Source of the DNA: M3007 sp031425035
Lineage (GTDB): Bacteria; Bacteroidota; Bacteroidia; Chitinophagales; Saprospiraceae
Reading direction: 5' to 3'
DNA length: 64,000 bases
Assembly: GCA_031425035.1 (NCBI GenBank)
Contig: JANPIN010000018.1
Span: 13,726 to 77,725, forward strand
The notes beneath the pieces are model-generated. The model saw only the letters and a list, made by a program, of their open reading frames with translations, was not told where the DNA came from and did not search any database. Positions 54,252 to 63,785 of this stretch are shown in pieces; the stretch's first letter is position 1; each line of letters opens with the position of its first letter. The translations under genes were made by a program, and so were the position numbers.

Positions 54252-55514
54252 ATGAGCAAGCGTACTCTACTGATCAAGATCGTCCGGGATCAAATTTTTT
54301 TTAACCCCGGTTTTTTCCTCCCGGTTTCGCAGACCAACCTGCCGGAAGCAGCCTTCACCTTCAAGCCCCATGTGGAGTTTTACTGGCTGGTGGAAATGGA
54401 AAAATACGATCCGGTTACCAGGAATTTATGGGTGCAGGTGGTGGATTATCAGGCCGGTTTGATCAGTGAATTTCATAGTCAGGTGCCTAAAAACGAACTG
54501 ATTTCTCTTGAATTTGCACCGCTGGACTGGAAGTTTCTGGAACCCCAGTTATCCTATTATGCCCGGAAAGAACTTGCGCCATTTTTGAAAAATATGCCTG
54601 CGGAAGGGCCACCCAAGTCGGAGGAAAAGGTTGATGCAGGACCTGATCCAAAGCGGTTTAGGCTCCAGGTGAAATTCGAGGTCGCTTTTGCCGACGTGTG
54701 TTTCCATTTGGGTTACGTCAGTTTTAAAAAGACCGTCAAGGGCTTTGACGAGCCGGTCGATTTTAAAATTTTGAACGATTTCCTGCTGCCGGAATTCGAG
54801 TACATCAAGTTCTGGTTTGCCAAAAAACTAAATACCCGAAAGATCAGGGTGCAGGCTGCTTTAGAACTTCTGAACGGCGTTATTCAGGATGTGCAGGCCG
54901 AATCCAAGGAAATAAGCAGCATTTCTGCGGACCTGATCGATCTGGTCAGACAGCAGCGCACCTTTAGGCTGCTGGAAACGCCCAGGTATCATCAACCGGA
55001 TAAATCGCTATTTACCCCGGAAGATATTTTCGATCAGTTTGAGGAAGACCATGCGCTACAGGGCAATGTTTTCCGGCAATCGGAGCGGAATATTCTGGAG
55101 GCACTTTTAGAAAATAAAAACATCCGCAACCGGCAGCAACTGGTTTATCTGGCCGGCTTAAAACAGTCGGCTACGCATAAATTACGCTTTACGCTGGCCC
55201 CCCACTTTGGTTTTCTTTTCCTGGTGGAAGGCGAACAAGGCCACCATTTTATCTGGGAACTGCTGAATTCGCATGCTACCTATATCTGGTCAATAGCTAA
55301 AAATGAGCGTGCCCTGCAGTTACAGTATAAAAGGGTGGAGCAAACCATCAATACCATTCGCAGCACCGGCCGGGATGCTTACCGCGCTGCCTATAAGGCG
55401 AACCACCTCGATCAGGACCTGCATTTTACCAGCGTGGAACATACCCATGCCGGCTCCGCGCTGGTGGACGGTTTTCCCCGCTGGAAACACCGCCTGAACG
55501 AAGTACTGGTTTAA
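54252..55514 (+). CDS. Cytoplasmic protein of unknown function
   Basis: 420 residues; I do not recognise the family. No signal peptide or membrane segment. The first half mixes beta strands and aromatic residues (FKPHVEFYWLVEMEKYD). An internal low-complexity acidic linker occurs near 115-135. The C-terminal part (about 275-420) looks like an alpha/beta domain (VFRQSERNILEALLENKNI, HFGFLFLVEGEQGHHFIWEL) that could bind nucleic acid or nucleotide, but no catalytic motif is visible. Its stop codon overlaps the rfbC stop through a shared TTAA. Confidence 0.72.
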   Translation: MSKRTLLIKIVRDQIFFNPGFFLPVSQTNLPEAAFTFKPHVEFYWLVEMEKYDPVTRNLWVQVVDYQAGLISEFHSQVPKNELISLEFAPLDWKFLEPQLSYYARKELAPFLKNMPAEGPPKSEEKVDAGPDPKRFRLQVKFEVAFADVCFHLGYVSFKKTVKGFDEPVDFKILNDFLLPEFEYIKFWFAKKLNTRKIRVQAALELLNGVIQDVQAESKEISSISADLIDLVRQQRTFRLLETPRYHQPDKSLFTPEDIFDQFEEDHALQGNVFRQSERNILEALLENKNIRNRQQLVYLAGLKQSATHKLRFTLAPHFGFLFLVEGEQGHHFIWELLNSHATYIWSIAKNERALQLQYKRVEQTINTIRSTGRDAYRAAYKANHLDQDLHFTSVEHTHAGSALVDGFPRWKHRLNEVLV

Positions 55515-56068
55515 ACAGAGACCCCCGCCGGCCGGTGTTCCCCAAAACCCGGCAGCAGCATATCTTTCTCACTGACCAGCACCTGCGCCAGGTCGAAATC
55601 CCAGTCAATATTCAGTTTCGGATCATCGAAACGCAGGCCGCCTTCATGGGCTTTGGAGTAGAAATTATCGCATTTATACACAAATTCGGCCGTCGGGCTG
55701 AGCACCAGGTAACCGTGGGCGAAACCGCGCGGCACGAACAGTTGCCGTTTGTTCTCCGCACTGAGCATGATGCTGTACCACTGCCCGTAAGTGGCCGAAT
55801 TTTCCCGCAGATCCACGGCGACATCCAGCACGGCGCCTTCCACCACGCGTACCAGCTTGGCCTGCGCCAGGTCGCCCACCTGATAGTGCAGCCCCCGCAG
55901 TACGCCTTTGGTGCTGCGCGCCTGGTTATCCTGCACGAAATCCACGTAATGGCCGGCCGCTTCCCAAGTTCGGCGGTTATAACTTTCGTAAAAATAACCC
56001 CGCTCGTCATGCAGCAGATTGGGTTCAAAAACGAACAGATCAGGAATGGGGGTCGGGTGGAAAGGCAT
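55511..56068 (-). CDS. rfbC: dTDP-4-dehydrorhamnose 3,5-epimerase
   Basis: 185 residues. It epimerises dTDP-4-keto-6-deoxyglucose in dTDP-L-rhamnose synthesis for surface polysaccharide. The catalytic His61 is in LRGLHYQ and Tyr131 in VYKCDNFYSKAHEGG. RDERGYF-type start (HDERGYFYESYN) and VPRGFAHGYLVL are the family motifs. rfbA, rfbB and rfbD are not adjacent. It is followed upstream by lpxH on the same strand with a 38-base gap, so they may share a transcript. Confidence 0.93.
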   Translation of the reverse strand: MPFHPTPIPDLFVFEPNLLHDERGYFYESYNRRTWEAAGHYVDFVQDNQARSTKGVLRGLHYQVGDLAQAKLVRVVEGAVLDVAVDLRENSATYGQWYSIMLSAENKRQLFVPRGFAHGYLVLSPTAEFVYKCDNFYSKAHEGGLRFDDPKLNIDWDFDLAQVLVSEKDMLLPGFGEHRPAGVSV

Positions 56069-56106
56069 GGGGAAAAGGGGGTGATGAAAAGGGTTGATGA
56101 AAGGGG

Positions 56107-56883
56107 TTAGCGGTTAGTTACGATTTTTCCGTTCGGGTTTTCAAAAAAACGAATTTCCAGCTGCTGGCCGTCGAACACCGCGTAGGAATTAGCCCACATC
56201 CATTCGCCGAGGTTAATATACCGGCTGCGGTTGTTGGGCAGTAACCAGTCGATGGGCAGGTGGCGGTGACCGAAAATGAAATAGTCCGGTTCCAGGCCGC
56301 GTTCCAGTTTGCGTGTCGTGTATTGCAGCAGCCATTCCTGCTGGTCGCCCAGCCAGAAACGTTCGGCGGGTGGGGTAGCGGCGCGGCTTTTTTTCGAGAA
56401 AAAATGCGCCAGTCCGGTTCCGGCATCGGGGTGCAGCCAGCCAAAAAGCCACTGGCTAAAGGGATGGGTGAATACTTTTTTCATCCTTTTATACCCCAGG
56501 TCGCCCGGCCCCAGTCCGTCGCCATGACCGATGAAAAAAGTCTTGCCCTGTATGTCCCGCTGGATCGGCTGGTGATATACGGGAATGTCAAACTCTTGCT
56601 CGAAGTACCCGGACATCCACAAATCGTGGTTGCCGGTGAAAACATACACGGCAATGCCGGCATCGCGTAATTCCGCCAGTTTGCCTAAAAAGCGGGTAAA
56701 GCCCTTGGGAACCACCGATTTATACTCAAACCAGAACTCGAACAGGTCGCCCACCAGGTAAATCGCCTCCGCTTCCGGGGCGATCAGGTCGAGCCATTGA
56801 ACGATCTGCCTTTCGCGTTCAGCAGAAGTCAGGCGGGCATCGGCGCCCAGGTGGAAATCGGAAGCGAAAAAAGTTTTTTTCAC
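56107..56883 (-). CDS. lpxH: UDP-2,3-diacylglucosamine diphosphatase
   Basis: 258 residues. It is a calcineurin-type phosphoesterase that cleaves UDP-2,3-diacylglucosamine to lipid X in lipid A synthesis. Metal ligands are Asp9 and His11 (ASDFHLGAD), Asp46 (VGDLFEFW), Asn85 and His86 (TGNHDLWM), then GHGDGLGPGD and FGHRHLPI. Length is normal. It is divergent from hldD. Confidence 0.92.
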   Translation of the reverse strand: MKKTFFASDFHLGADARLTSAERERQIVQWLDLIAPEAEAIYLVGDLFEFWFEYKSVVPKGFTRFLGKLAELRDAGIAVYVFTGNHDLWMSGYFEQEFDIPVYHQPIQRDIQGKTFFIGHGDGLGPGDLGYKRMKKVFTHPFSQWLFGWLHPDAGTGLAHFFSKKSRAATPPAERFWLGDQQEWLLQYTTRKLERGLEPDYFIFGHRHLPIDWLLPNNRSRYINLGEWMWANSYAVFDGQQLEIRFFENPNGKIVTNR

Positions 56884-56938
56884 AAGCGGAATATAGTCCT
56901 GCAGATTTTTGCGGCGTAAAGTTATTCGCTCCAGGCGC

Positions 56939-56946
56939 TACTTTTG
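56939..56946 (+). promoter_or_regulatory. Candidate -7 element of hldD
   Basis: TACTTTTG matches TAnnTTTG, 66 bases before the ATG at 57013. No spaced TTTG upstream. Confidence 0.35.
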
Positions 56947-57012
56947 CCACGCCGTACCTCGGTCTTTGCATTTTCACCACCAACCCTTCCAAACCAACAA
57001 ACCCTTTCCCCT

Positions 57013-58011
57013 ATGATCATAGTTACCGGCGCGGCGGGCTTCATCGGCTCCTGCATGATTCAAAGACTCAACGAAGCAGGCTACACCGACGTGTTGGCCG
57101 TGGATGATTTTACCCGTTCCGACAAGCAGCCGAACGTGGATAATAAAAAACTGTGGGGCCAGGTACACCGCGATAACTTCATCCGCTGGCTGGAGCGCCA
57201 CCATGGCGACGTGGATGCCGTGATCCACCTGGGCGCCCGCACCGACACCACGGAAATGGACAGCAGCATTTTCGACGTGCTCAACCTCGAATATTCCCGC
57301 GCACTCTGGATCCTGTGTTCCGGCTTTCAAATCCCGTTTTTATACGCCAGCAGCGCCGCCACCTACGGCCTCGGCGAACTGGGTTACGTGGATGACCATC
57401 AACTGATTCCCCAGCTAAAACCGCTCAACCCCTACGGACAAAGCAAACAGGATTTCGACGTGTGGGCGCTGGAAATGACCACCCGCCCGACGGGGACTAC
57501 CGACGCCCAGTCTCCCGCTCCGCCGCAGTGGGCCGGCTTTAAATTCTTCAACGTATATGGCCCCAATGAGTACCATAAAGGGCGTATGGCGTCGGTGATC
57601 ATGCACACGGCCCGGCAGATCAAAGCCAGGGGCGGCATGAAACTGTTCCGTTCGCATCGCCCCGATTTTACCGATGGCGGACAAAGCCGCGATTTTATTT
57701 ACGTGAAAGACGTGGTGGATGTGCTGCTGTTTTTCCTGGAAAATAAACCGCCCAACGCCATTTATAACCTCGGCACCGGCCAGGCGCGGACCTTCCTGGA
57801 CCTGGCCACGGCCACCTTTAAATCACTCGGCGTGGAACCGAATATTTCCTTCGTGGATACGCCGGTCGATATCCGTGATACTTACCAGTATTTCACGGAA
57901 GCGGATATGAGCAAGCTGCGGACCGCCGGTTATCAGCCGCCGTTCTTTAGTCTGGAAGCCGGTATTGACGACTATGTGCAGCGCTATTTGCGGGAGGAGT
58001 TGATCTGGTAA
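57013..58011 (+). CDS. hldD: ADP-L-glycero-D-manno-heptose 6-epimerase
   Basis: 332 residues from the ATG at 57013. It makes the L,D-heptose donor for LPS core or glycoprotein. The Rossmann motif GAAGFIGS (6-13), the catalytic Tyr141 and Lys145 in NPYGQSKQDF, and VYGPNEYHKGRMASV are HldD/RfaD signatures. The upstream in-frame TTG at 56944 overlaps the -7 element and is rejected. Ends just before a 15-base hairpin. Confidence 0.92.
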   Translation: MIIVTGAAGFIGSCMIQRLNEAGYTDVLAVDDFTRSDKQPNVDNKKLWGQVHRDNFIRWLERHHGDVDAVIHLGARTDTTEMDSSIFDVLNLEYSRALWILCSGFQIPFLYASSAATYGLGELGYVDDHQLIPQLKPLNPYGQSKQDFDVWALEMTTRPTGTTDAQSPAPPQWAGFKFFNVYGPNEYHKGRMASVIMHTARQIKARGGMKLFRSHRPDFTDGGQSRDFIYVKDVVDVLLFFLENKPPNAIYNLGTGQARTFLDLATATFKSLGVEPNISFVDTPVDIRDTYQYFTEADMSKLRTAGYQPPFFSLEAGIDDYVQRYLREELIW

Positions 58012-58026
58012 AATCAGCGGGTATAA

Positions 58027-58059
58027 ACGTTTAGGAAACCTCCAAGGTTTCCTAAACGT
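58027..58059. terminator. Hairpin after hldD
   Basis: A perfect 15-base stem (58027-58041 with 58045-58059) with a 3-base loop, 15 bases after the hldD stop. No T-run follows. Confidence 0.6.
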
Positions 58060-58138
58060 CGAATCGCTGGTTGCGGCATGGATGTTTTATAGCTAAGCAG
58101 GTTTAGCCGGCACTCCAACGGTCACTTTTAAACCTGAC

Positions 58139-59812
58139 ATGATGAAACAAACTCTCCTCCCTATGCTGCGGGTACTCTTTCTGTTAGCCTGCACCCAACC
58201 TGTTTTTTCCCAAAACGAAACCTTTCAAATGCGCCAGGTCGCCTGTGGGCTCAGTCAACCCTGGGAAATTACCTACGGCCCCGACAACGCCCTGTGGACC
58301 ACCGAAGCGCTCAGTTACGAGGTGAAGCGTATCGACCCGGCCACCGGCGCGCAGCACCTGCTGATCGACCTGAGCGACCGCAAGGATTTTCCCGATAACC
58401 TGTATCCTTTTCCCCAGGGCGGACTCATGGGACTGGCGCTGCACCCGGAACTGCTGAGCGGTAAACCCTTCGTTTACCTGGCCTATGTCTACCATTTCGA
58501 TAGTTGTGCCGCCGATAACCACGGTTGTTATTTCCGTACCAAACTCGTGCGTTTTACCTACGACCTGGCCGGCGACAGTTTGAAAAACGAGGTCACGCTC
58601 ATCGATACGCTTCCGGGCAGCAGCGACCATAATGGCGGACGCCTGGTCATTGCTCAGAACTATTTATTTTATGCCATTGGCGATATGGGCGCCGGACACC
58701 AGGCCAATCGCGAACGTATCCACCATGGCCAGGAAATTGATAAGTACGAGGGTAAGATCCTGCGTTTCAACCTGGAACCGGATGGCGACCCCATTACCGC
58801 CGACCGCTGGATCCCGAACGACAATCCCTTCGATGCCGGCAACACGAAGAGCGCCGTCTGGACCCTCGGCCATCGTAATCCGCAGGGGCTCGCGGTTGGC
58901 CCGACCGGCATTTTGTACGAAGCGGAACACGGTCCTTACTCGGATGACGAGATCAATGTGATCCTGCCGCAGCGCAATTATGGCTTCCCCCTGATCGCCG
59001 GTTTTGCCGATGGCAACTACAATAGCAGCGCGGTTGGCGCCGGCTCCACGGTGCCGGTTATCGTCAGCGAACAAGCCAACGCAATCGCTATCGGACCCAG
59101 CTATAAAGATCCCATTTTCAGTTTGTTCCCGGCAAGTCAGGCGGAGGTCAGCACAATTTATAACAATGACAAAAACAACACGCCGCCCTTCCCCAACTAT
59201 TATATGTCCTGGCCGTCATCCGCGCCATCCGGCATCGCCTACTATGGCTCGGACGCCATTCCAGGCTGGAAAAACTCCCTGTTGGTCGCCTCGCTGAAGC
59301 AGGCCCGCGTATACCGTTTATCCTTATCGGCGGACGGCCAGAGCGTGGTAGGGGATACCGTATCGTATTTCAACGGTCTGGGCCGGTTCCGCGATTTGGC
59401 GATTTCCCCGGACGGCCAGAAAATATACGTGGCCTGCGATACCATGGGACCCATTCAGGGGCCGCCCGGGGTCGCTCTGACGCCGCCTAACCGGGGGTGT
59501 ATCCTGGAATTTACCTACCAGACCAGTGGCGTGAGCAACCAGTTCCTGGAACAAGCCGTGCAGGTCTATCCGAACCCGGCCAGCCAAAGTCTGCGGCTCG
59601 ATCTGACGGCTTTACCGGCCGGACCCGTATGGCTCAAAGCCTACGATCCTTTGGGCGCACAGATCGTCAACCAGCACTGGAAACAGGTGCCCGGACCCAT
59701 GAACGTGGATATTACCAACTGGCCAAATGGCCGGTATTTAATAACGATCCAGGGCACCGGGGAAAAACAGGATTACCAGGTGGTGAAGAAGGTGCTGGTA
59801 CAGCGAAATTAA
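58139..59812 (+). CDS. Secreted PQQ-dependent sugar dehydrogenase with T9SS sorting domain
   Basis: 557 residues with a signal peptide (about 1-25). Residues about 30-460 form a six-bladed propeller of the GSDH/PQQ sugar dehydrogenase family (SQPWEITYGPDNALWTTE, SSDHNGGRLVIA, LGHRNPQGLAVGPTG, EHGPYSDDEINVI). The C-terminal 85 residues are a T9SS sorting domain (QVYPNPASQSLRL). It would oxidise sugars outside the cell using PQQ. Its stop shares TTAA with the convergent M28 peptidase gene. Confidence 0.9.
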   Translation: MMKQTLLPMLRVLFLLACTQPVFSQNETFQMRQVACGLSQPWEITYGPDNALWTTEALSYEVKRIDPATGAQHLLIDLSDRKDFPDNLYPFPQGGLMGLALHPELLSGKPFVYLAYVYHFDSCAADNHGCYFRTKLVRFTYDLAGDSLKNEVTLIDTLPGSSDHNGGRLVIAQNYLFYAIGDMGAGHQANRERIHHGQEIDKYEGKILRFNLEPDGDPITADRWIPNDNPFDAGNTKSAVWTLGHRNPQGLAVGPTGILYEAEHGPYSDDEINVILPQRNYGFPLIAGFADGNYNSSAVGAGSTVPVIVSEQANAIAIGPSYKDPIFSLFPASQAEVSTIYNNDKNNTPPFPNYYMSWPSSAPSGIAYYGSDAIPGWKNSLLVASLKQARVYRLSLSADGQSVVGDTVSYFNGLGRFRDLAISPDGQKIYVACDTMGPIQGPPGVALTPPNRGCILEFTYQTSGVSNQFLEQAVQVYPNPASQSLRLDLTALPAGPVWLKAYDPLGAQIVNQHWKQVPGPMNVDITNWPNGRYLITIQGTGEKQDYQVVKKVLVQRN

Positions 59813-61551
59813 TTGGCAAAAACCATCTGCCGCGCATCCACCGGCCGGCCGTCGATGACCAGGCTATAGGTGAACGTGCCGCGTACGCCGTAACCGTGGG
59901 TGTACAGCATTTCGTTCAGTCCTGCCTGCAATTGTACGGGCAGCGTCTCCACGATCTTTCCCTGCATGTCGGTAATTTGTAAACTGGCCTGGCGATAAGC
60001 GGGCACGGTATTCACCCAGAAGGACAACCACGTCGCCTCGTCGAACGGGTTGGGCCGGTTGGCCAGCAGGCGGATATTGGCTTCGGCTTCGGCCGCGGGT
60101 TCGGTCGTGGCCGTCGTGATGGTTACAATTTTTTCTCCCGAAAAAAGGCTCTCCACTCCCTGTGCATCCACGGAACTGACGCTGACGAACAAACCGCCGG
60201 TGGGGTTACAGGGGAATGTGCCGGTCGTTGCTCCGGTCAATGTGTACACGGTATCCCAGTCTGTGGTGAGCGTCCGCAGGGCCACCCTGTACGTACCCAC
60301 CTGCGCCGTATCGACAATACTGATCGTCAACTGATTACCGATGCGTGTCCCCGTAAAATCGCCGGGAGTCGGCACGGCATACGCGGCCATGGCGGCAGCA
60401 TTGGCGTTGATGGCGGCATTGCGGGCCAGGTAGTTGAAATCTACGAAGAACGAATCCACGTTCCCGTCATTGTTGGTGTCGGCCCCCAGTACGTCGCTGG
60501 AAGTATGCTGGCGGTCCGTATAACCGGCGGCATTGGAAGCATCGCCGTGTTCATTGGCGGAGGTGAAGCGCATGGCCGTAAAATTGAGCTGCCGGAAGGG
60601 CTGATGATCCCCGCCGCGACCAGTCCGGTCTTCGGGCGACATAATGCGGACGTTCATGGGCACGGCCACGACGGGCAGCAGATTTTCGCGGTATTCCAGT
60701 TTGATGAAGCGGGCCAGTTGTTTGTGTTTGGAGTTAAAACCGCCGGAAGAGAACAGGCGCACGCTGGTCGAGTCGATGTCGTTCAGACCGGGGCAGGAGG
60801 GTGCCGAGGACGTTTTGCCGCAGATCACACCGCCGATCACGTCGTTGTTCAGCACGGCCCGCAGGGGAATATTTTTCTGTTGTATATACTGCGCAAAGGC
60901 CGCAGCGCCGTACAAACCCTGCTCTTCGGCAATGGTCAGTACGAACACGATTGTGTTGGGATACGAAAACTGCGACATCACCCGGGCCAGTTCCATGACC
61001 AGTGCGGTGCCGGTCGCATTGTCCTCTATGCCCTCGGCCAGACAGGCCGTATCGCATAAAACCGCGCAGCGGCTGTCAATATGGCCTTCTATCAGGATGA
61101 CGCCGTGGTGGCTGGGATCGGTGCCCGGCAGCACGGCGAAAATGTCGCGGTGTTGTCCAACCGTACAAATATCCTGATCGAACTGCAGGTAAGAGGCGAT
61201 CAGCCGGCCGTTGCTGGCCGTGCCGAATTCCTGGAATTTCTGGTAGGTCCAACGTCGGGCCGCGCCAATGCCTTTTGTACCGGAGATCGTGTCGGAACCG
61301 GAATTGCGGTTGATAAAAGTACCCAGGTGGGTGATAATGGCGCGCAGGCTATCCGCTGAAATGCGGTTGTTCAACTGGACCGCCAGTTCGGCCGGTGCCG
61401 GGCTGGCCAGGGCCGGCGCATAGTCGGCCGGATTGTAGTTGCCCAGCAGGATCTGTTCGGCCAGGGGGTTGGTGGAGAGGATGTTGGTCTGTTGGGCAGC
61501 CAGTGCCAGGGGCAGCGCCAGCCCGGCCAGAAAGAGTAGTTGTTTCAACAT
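59809..61551 (-). CDS. Secreted M28 metallopeptidase with T9SS sorting domain
   Basis: 580 residues from the ATG at 61551. Signal peptide about 1-20. The M28 zinc aminopeptidase domain (about 60-370) shows GHIDS (first ligand), EGIEDNATGTALVME with bridging Asp, and IAEEQGLYGA with the catalytic Glu pair. A beta domain follows and then a T9SS sorting domain (LLANRPNPFDEATWL to RQMVFAN). The frame extends to a TTG at 61569, but a -7 element overlaps that site. Confidence 0.9.
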   Translation of the reverse strand: MLKQLLFLAGLALPLALAAQQTNILSTNPLAEQILLGNYNPADYAPALASPAPAELAVQLNNRISADSLRAIITHLGTFINRNSGSDTISGTKGIGAARRWTYQKFQEFGTASNGRLIASYLQFDQDICTVGQHRDIFAVLPGTDPSHHGVILIEGHIDSRCAVLCDTACLAEGIEDNATGTALVMELARVMSQFSYPNTIVFVLTIAEEQGLYGAAAFAQYIQQKNIPLRAVLNNDVIGGVICGKTSSAPSCPGLNDIDSTSVRLFSSGGFNSKHKQLARFIKLEYRENLLPVVAVPMNVRIMSPEDRTGRGGDHQPFRQLNFTAMRFTSANEHGDASNAAGYTDRQHTSSDVLGADTNNDGNVDSFFVDFNYLARNAAINANAAAMAAYAVPTPGDFTGTRIGNQLTISIVDTAQVGTYRVALRTLTTDWDTVYTLTGATTGTFPCNPTGGLFVSVSSVDAQGVESLFSGEKIVTITTATTEPAAEAEANIRLLANRPNPFDEATWLSFWVNTVPAYRQASLQITDMQGKIVETLPVQLQAGLNEMLYTHGYGVRGTFTYSLVIDGRPVDARQMVFAN

Positions 61552-61566
61552 AGTCGGCATTTTTGA

Positions 61567-61574
61567 CAAAAATA
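61567..61574 (-). promoter_or_regulatory. Candidate -7 element of the M28 peptidase gene
   Basis: On the minus strand TATTTTTG matches TAnnTTTG; it lies 16 bases before ATG 61551. No clear -33 element. Confidence 0.4.
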
Positions 61575-61654
61575 ACGCAATTGCCGGACTATGGACTTCT
61601 TGCCTCCGGCAAATAAAAAGGTTCAGCTCGATAACCGGTTGGCACGTACACGGT

Positions 61655-61780
61655 GTGATGGGACGGCAGAACGGATTAAACGGATCTGGCGGATTAAAAC
61701 GGATTTGACTACGTATGAGGCTGGATTAAAATCCGTTTTAATCCGTGCAATCCGTTTAATCCGTTCTCCTATCCCATCAC
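61655..61780. repeat. 126-base imperfect palindrome built from CGGATTAAA units
   Basis: Arms 61655-61706 and 61729-61780, each 52 bases, pair at most positions; the inner 38 bases match at 34 positions, interrupted by one 4-base internal loop. The central loop is 22 bases. It lies just past the pepP stop (61784) and before the M28 gene promoter, so it may terminate pepP. Confidence 0.8.
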
Positions 61781-61783
61781 GTA

Positions 61784-63085
61784 CTACGCCATCATCCCCG
61801 CGTGCATCAGTTCCTCGATCTCTTCGGCTTCGATCGGAATGTTCTTGAACATATCCAGCGGACCATGGTCGGTGATGAGGATGTCGTTTTCGAGGCGGAT
61901 GCCCAGGTTTTCTTCCGGAATATAAATGCCCGGTTCGCAGGTGAAGATCATTCCGGCGCGGAACGGCTCGTAACGCAGGCACAGATCGTGTACGTCCAGG
62001 CCGAGGTGGTGACTGGTACCATGCATGAAATATTTTTTATAAGCTGGCCGGTCGGGGTGTTGGTTCTCCACTTCTTCTCGGCTGATCAGGCCGAGGCCGA
62101 GCAGTTCGGATTCCATGATCTTACCCACTTCCTTATGGTATTCTTCGAGGGTGTTGCCGGGCACCAGCATGGCGCGGGCCTCCGTCAGTACGTGGTGCAC
62201 GGCGTTGTACACGGCGCGCTGGCGATCGCTGAAAGTCCCGTTGACCGGAATAGAGCGCGTCAGGTCGGCGTTGTAATTGGCGTATTCGCAGCCGAAATCC
62301 ATGAGGATGACGTCGCCCGACTGGCACTGCTGGTTGTTGTCGATGTAGTGCAGCACGCAGGCATTTTTGCCGGAGCCGATGATGGGGGTGTAGCCGTGGC
62401 CGGTCGCCCGGTTCCGGATGAATTCGTGAATAATTTCCGCCTCGATCTCGTATTCCCAGACGCCCGGTTTCACGAAGTCCAGTACCCGCTGGAAGGCCTT
62501 GCCGGTAATATCGATACAGTGCTGGGTAGCGGCCACTTCATGTTTGCTCTTGACCGTCTGCAGTTTTTTCAAAATAGGTTGCGAGCGGTAGACGGCGTGG
62601 GCCGGGTAACGTTCGCGAATCCGGTAGGCATAACGCTGATCGCGGGTGACGACCTCGCTCTGGTACCGGTCATTTTCGTTGAGGTTCAGGTAAACGCCTT
62701 CCGACAGCAGGATGAGTTCGTTCAGCACTTGCTCGGCTTCGTCCAGGAACAGCACCTTTTCAATGCCCGACGCGGCGGCGGCTTCCTCTTTCGTATACTT
62801 ATGGCCTTCCCAGATGGCAATATGTTCGCTGGTCCGTTTGATCAGCAGCACTTCCTGAAATTTTTCTTTCGGGCAATCGGGAAAAAGCAGCAGCATGGTC
62901 TCTTCCTGATCGATGCCGCTGAGATAGTATAGTCCGGCGTTTTGCCGGAAAGTGTGGAACTGATCACCGGAGCGCGGCATCAGGTCGTTGGCGTTGAAAA
63001 TAGCGATGGTATGCGGCTTCATCTCCCGGGTGAAACGCTTGCGGTTCAGTTGGAACAGTTCGGCGGGCAGTGCAGTGTATTTCAT
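61784..63085 (-). CDS. pepP: Xaa-Pro aminopeptidase (aminopeptidase P)
   Basis: 433 residues. It removes N-terminal residues before proline. An N-terminal AMP_N domain (about 1-140) precedes the pita-bread metallopeptidase fold. Metal ligands lie in DFGCEYANYNADLTRS (two Asp), HGTSHHLGLDVHD (His), FTCEPGIYIPEE (Glu) and RLENDILIT (Glu). It is cytoplasmic, without a signal peptide. Single gene. Confidence 0.94.
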   Translation of the reverse strand: MKYTALPAELFQLNRKRFTREMKPHTIAIFNANDLMPRSGDQFHTFRQNAGLYYLSGIDQEETMLLLFPDCPKEKFQEVLLIKRTSEHIAIWEGHKYTKEEAAAASGIEKVLFLDEAEQVLNELILLSEGVYLNLNENDRYQSEVVTRDQRYAYRIRERYPAHAVYRSQPILKKLQTVKSKHEVAATQHCIDITGKAFQRVLDFVKPGVWEYEIEAEIIHEFIRNRATGHGYTPIIGSGKNACVLHYIDNNQQCQSGDVILMDFGCEYANYNADLTRSIPVNGTFSDRQRAVYNAVHHVLTEARAMLVPGNTLEEYHKEVGKIMESELLGLGLISREEVENQHPDRPAYKKYFMHGTSHHLGLDVHDLCLRYEPFRAGMIFTCEPGIYIPEENLGIRLENDILITDHGPLDMFKNIPIEAEEIEELMHAGMMA

Positions 63086-63305
63086 GGCGTAAAAATGAAT
63101 GGGTGATGGATGAGTGGTAGAGGTTTAAAAAACGGAAGTCAGGCAAACTTGGTTTTATGCAAAAATGGCCGTCAAAGAAGCTAAGATTTATGCAAATCTA
63201 CCCAACTTCCGGCGTAAATAATGGGCTAATGGCTAATAGCAGGCCTTGAACGACCTGCCCGACAATTTTTTTTACCCTCAAAATTTTCCCCCCACTCAAA
63301 AATCC

Positions 63306-63313
63306 TACTTTTG
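63306..63313 (+). promoter_or_regulatory. Candidate -7 element of gcvH
   Basis: TACTTTTG matches TAnnTTTG, 43 bases before ATG 63357. A weak TTTT lies 18 bases upstream of it. Confidence 0.45.
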
Positions 63314-63356
63314 TCCGGCTTCTGCCATTCATTGTTCAACAACTCAACCGCACAAA

Positions 63357-63752
63357 ATGACTTTTCCGGCCAACTGCAAATACACCGAAGACCACGAGTG
63401 GATCCGCCTCGAAGGCGATAACACGGCCTATGTCGGCATCACCGATTTTGCCCAGGGCGAATTGGGCGAACTCGTTTATATCGAAGTGGAAACGGTCGGC
63501 GAGACCGTGGAAGCCCACGCTATTTTCGGCACCGTCGAAGCGGTGAAAACCACCTCCGACCTGTTCATGCCTGTGACCGCTAAGGTCCTGGAATTTAACC
63601 CTGCACTCGATGATTCTAGCGGCGGCAACCCCGGTCTGCTCAACGAAGATCCGTATGGCCAGGGCTGGATCGTAAAAATCGAACTCAGCAACCCCGCCGA
63701 CCTGGATGCCCTGATGTCGGCCGCCGACTACCAGACCCACGTCGGCAAGTAA
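63357..63752 (+). CDS. gcvH: Glycine cleavage system H protein
   Basis: 131 residues from the ATG at 63357. It carries the aminomethyl group on a lipoyl arm between GcvP, GcvT and LpdA. The lipoylated Lys64 lies in TVEAVKTTSD; the start KYTEDHEWI and end NPGLLNEDPYGQGWI are canonical. The frame is open to 63246, but the upstream 37 codons do not fit the family and precede the -7 element. gcvT and gcvP are not adjacent. Confidence 0.96.
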   Translation: MTFPANCKYTEDHEWIRLEGDNTAYVGITDFAQGELGELVYIEVETVGETVEAHAIFGTVEAVKTTSDLFMPVTAKVLEFNPALDDSSGGNPGLLNEDPYGQGWIVKIELSNPADLDALMSAADYQTHVGK

Positions 63753-63785
63753 TTGCCCTTTACCCAGCCCACTAAACACTAAAGA

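Noticed and set aside
56944..57012. Longer hldD start
   Set aside because: It begins in a TAnnTTTG element and adds residues unlike the family.
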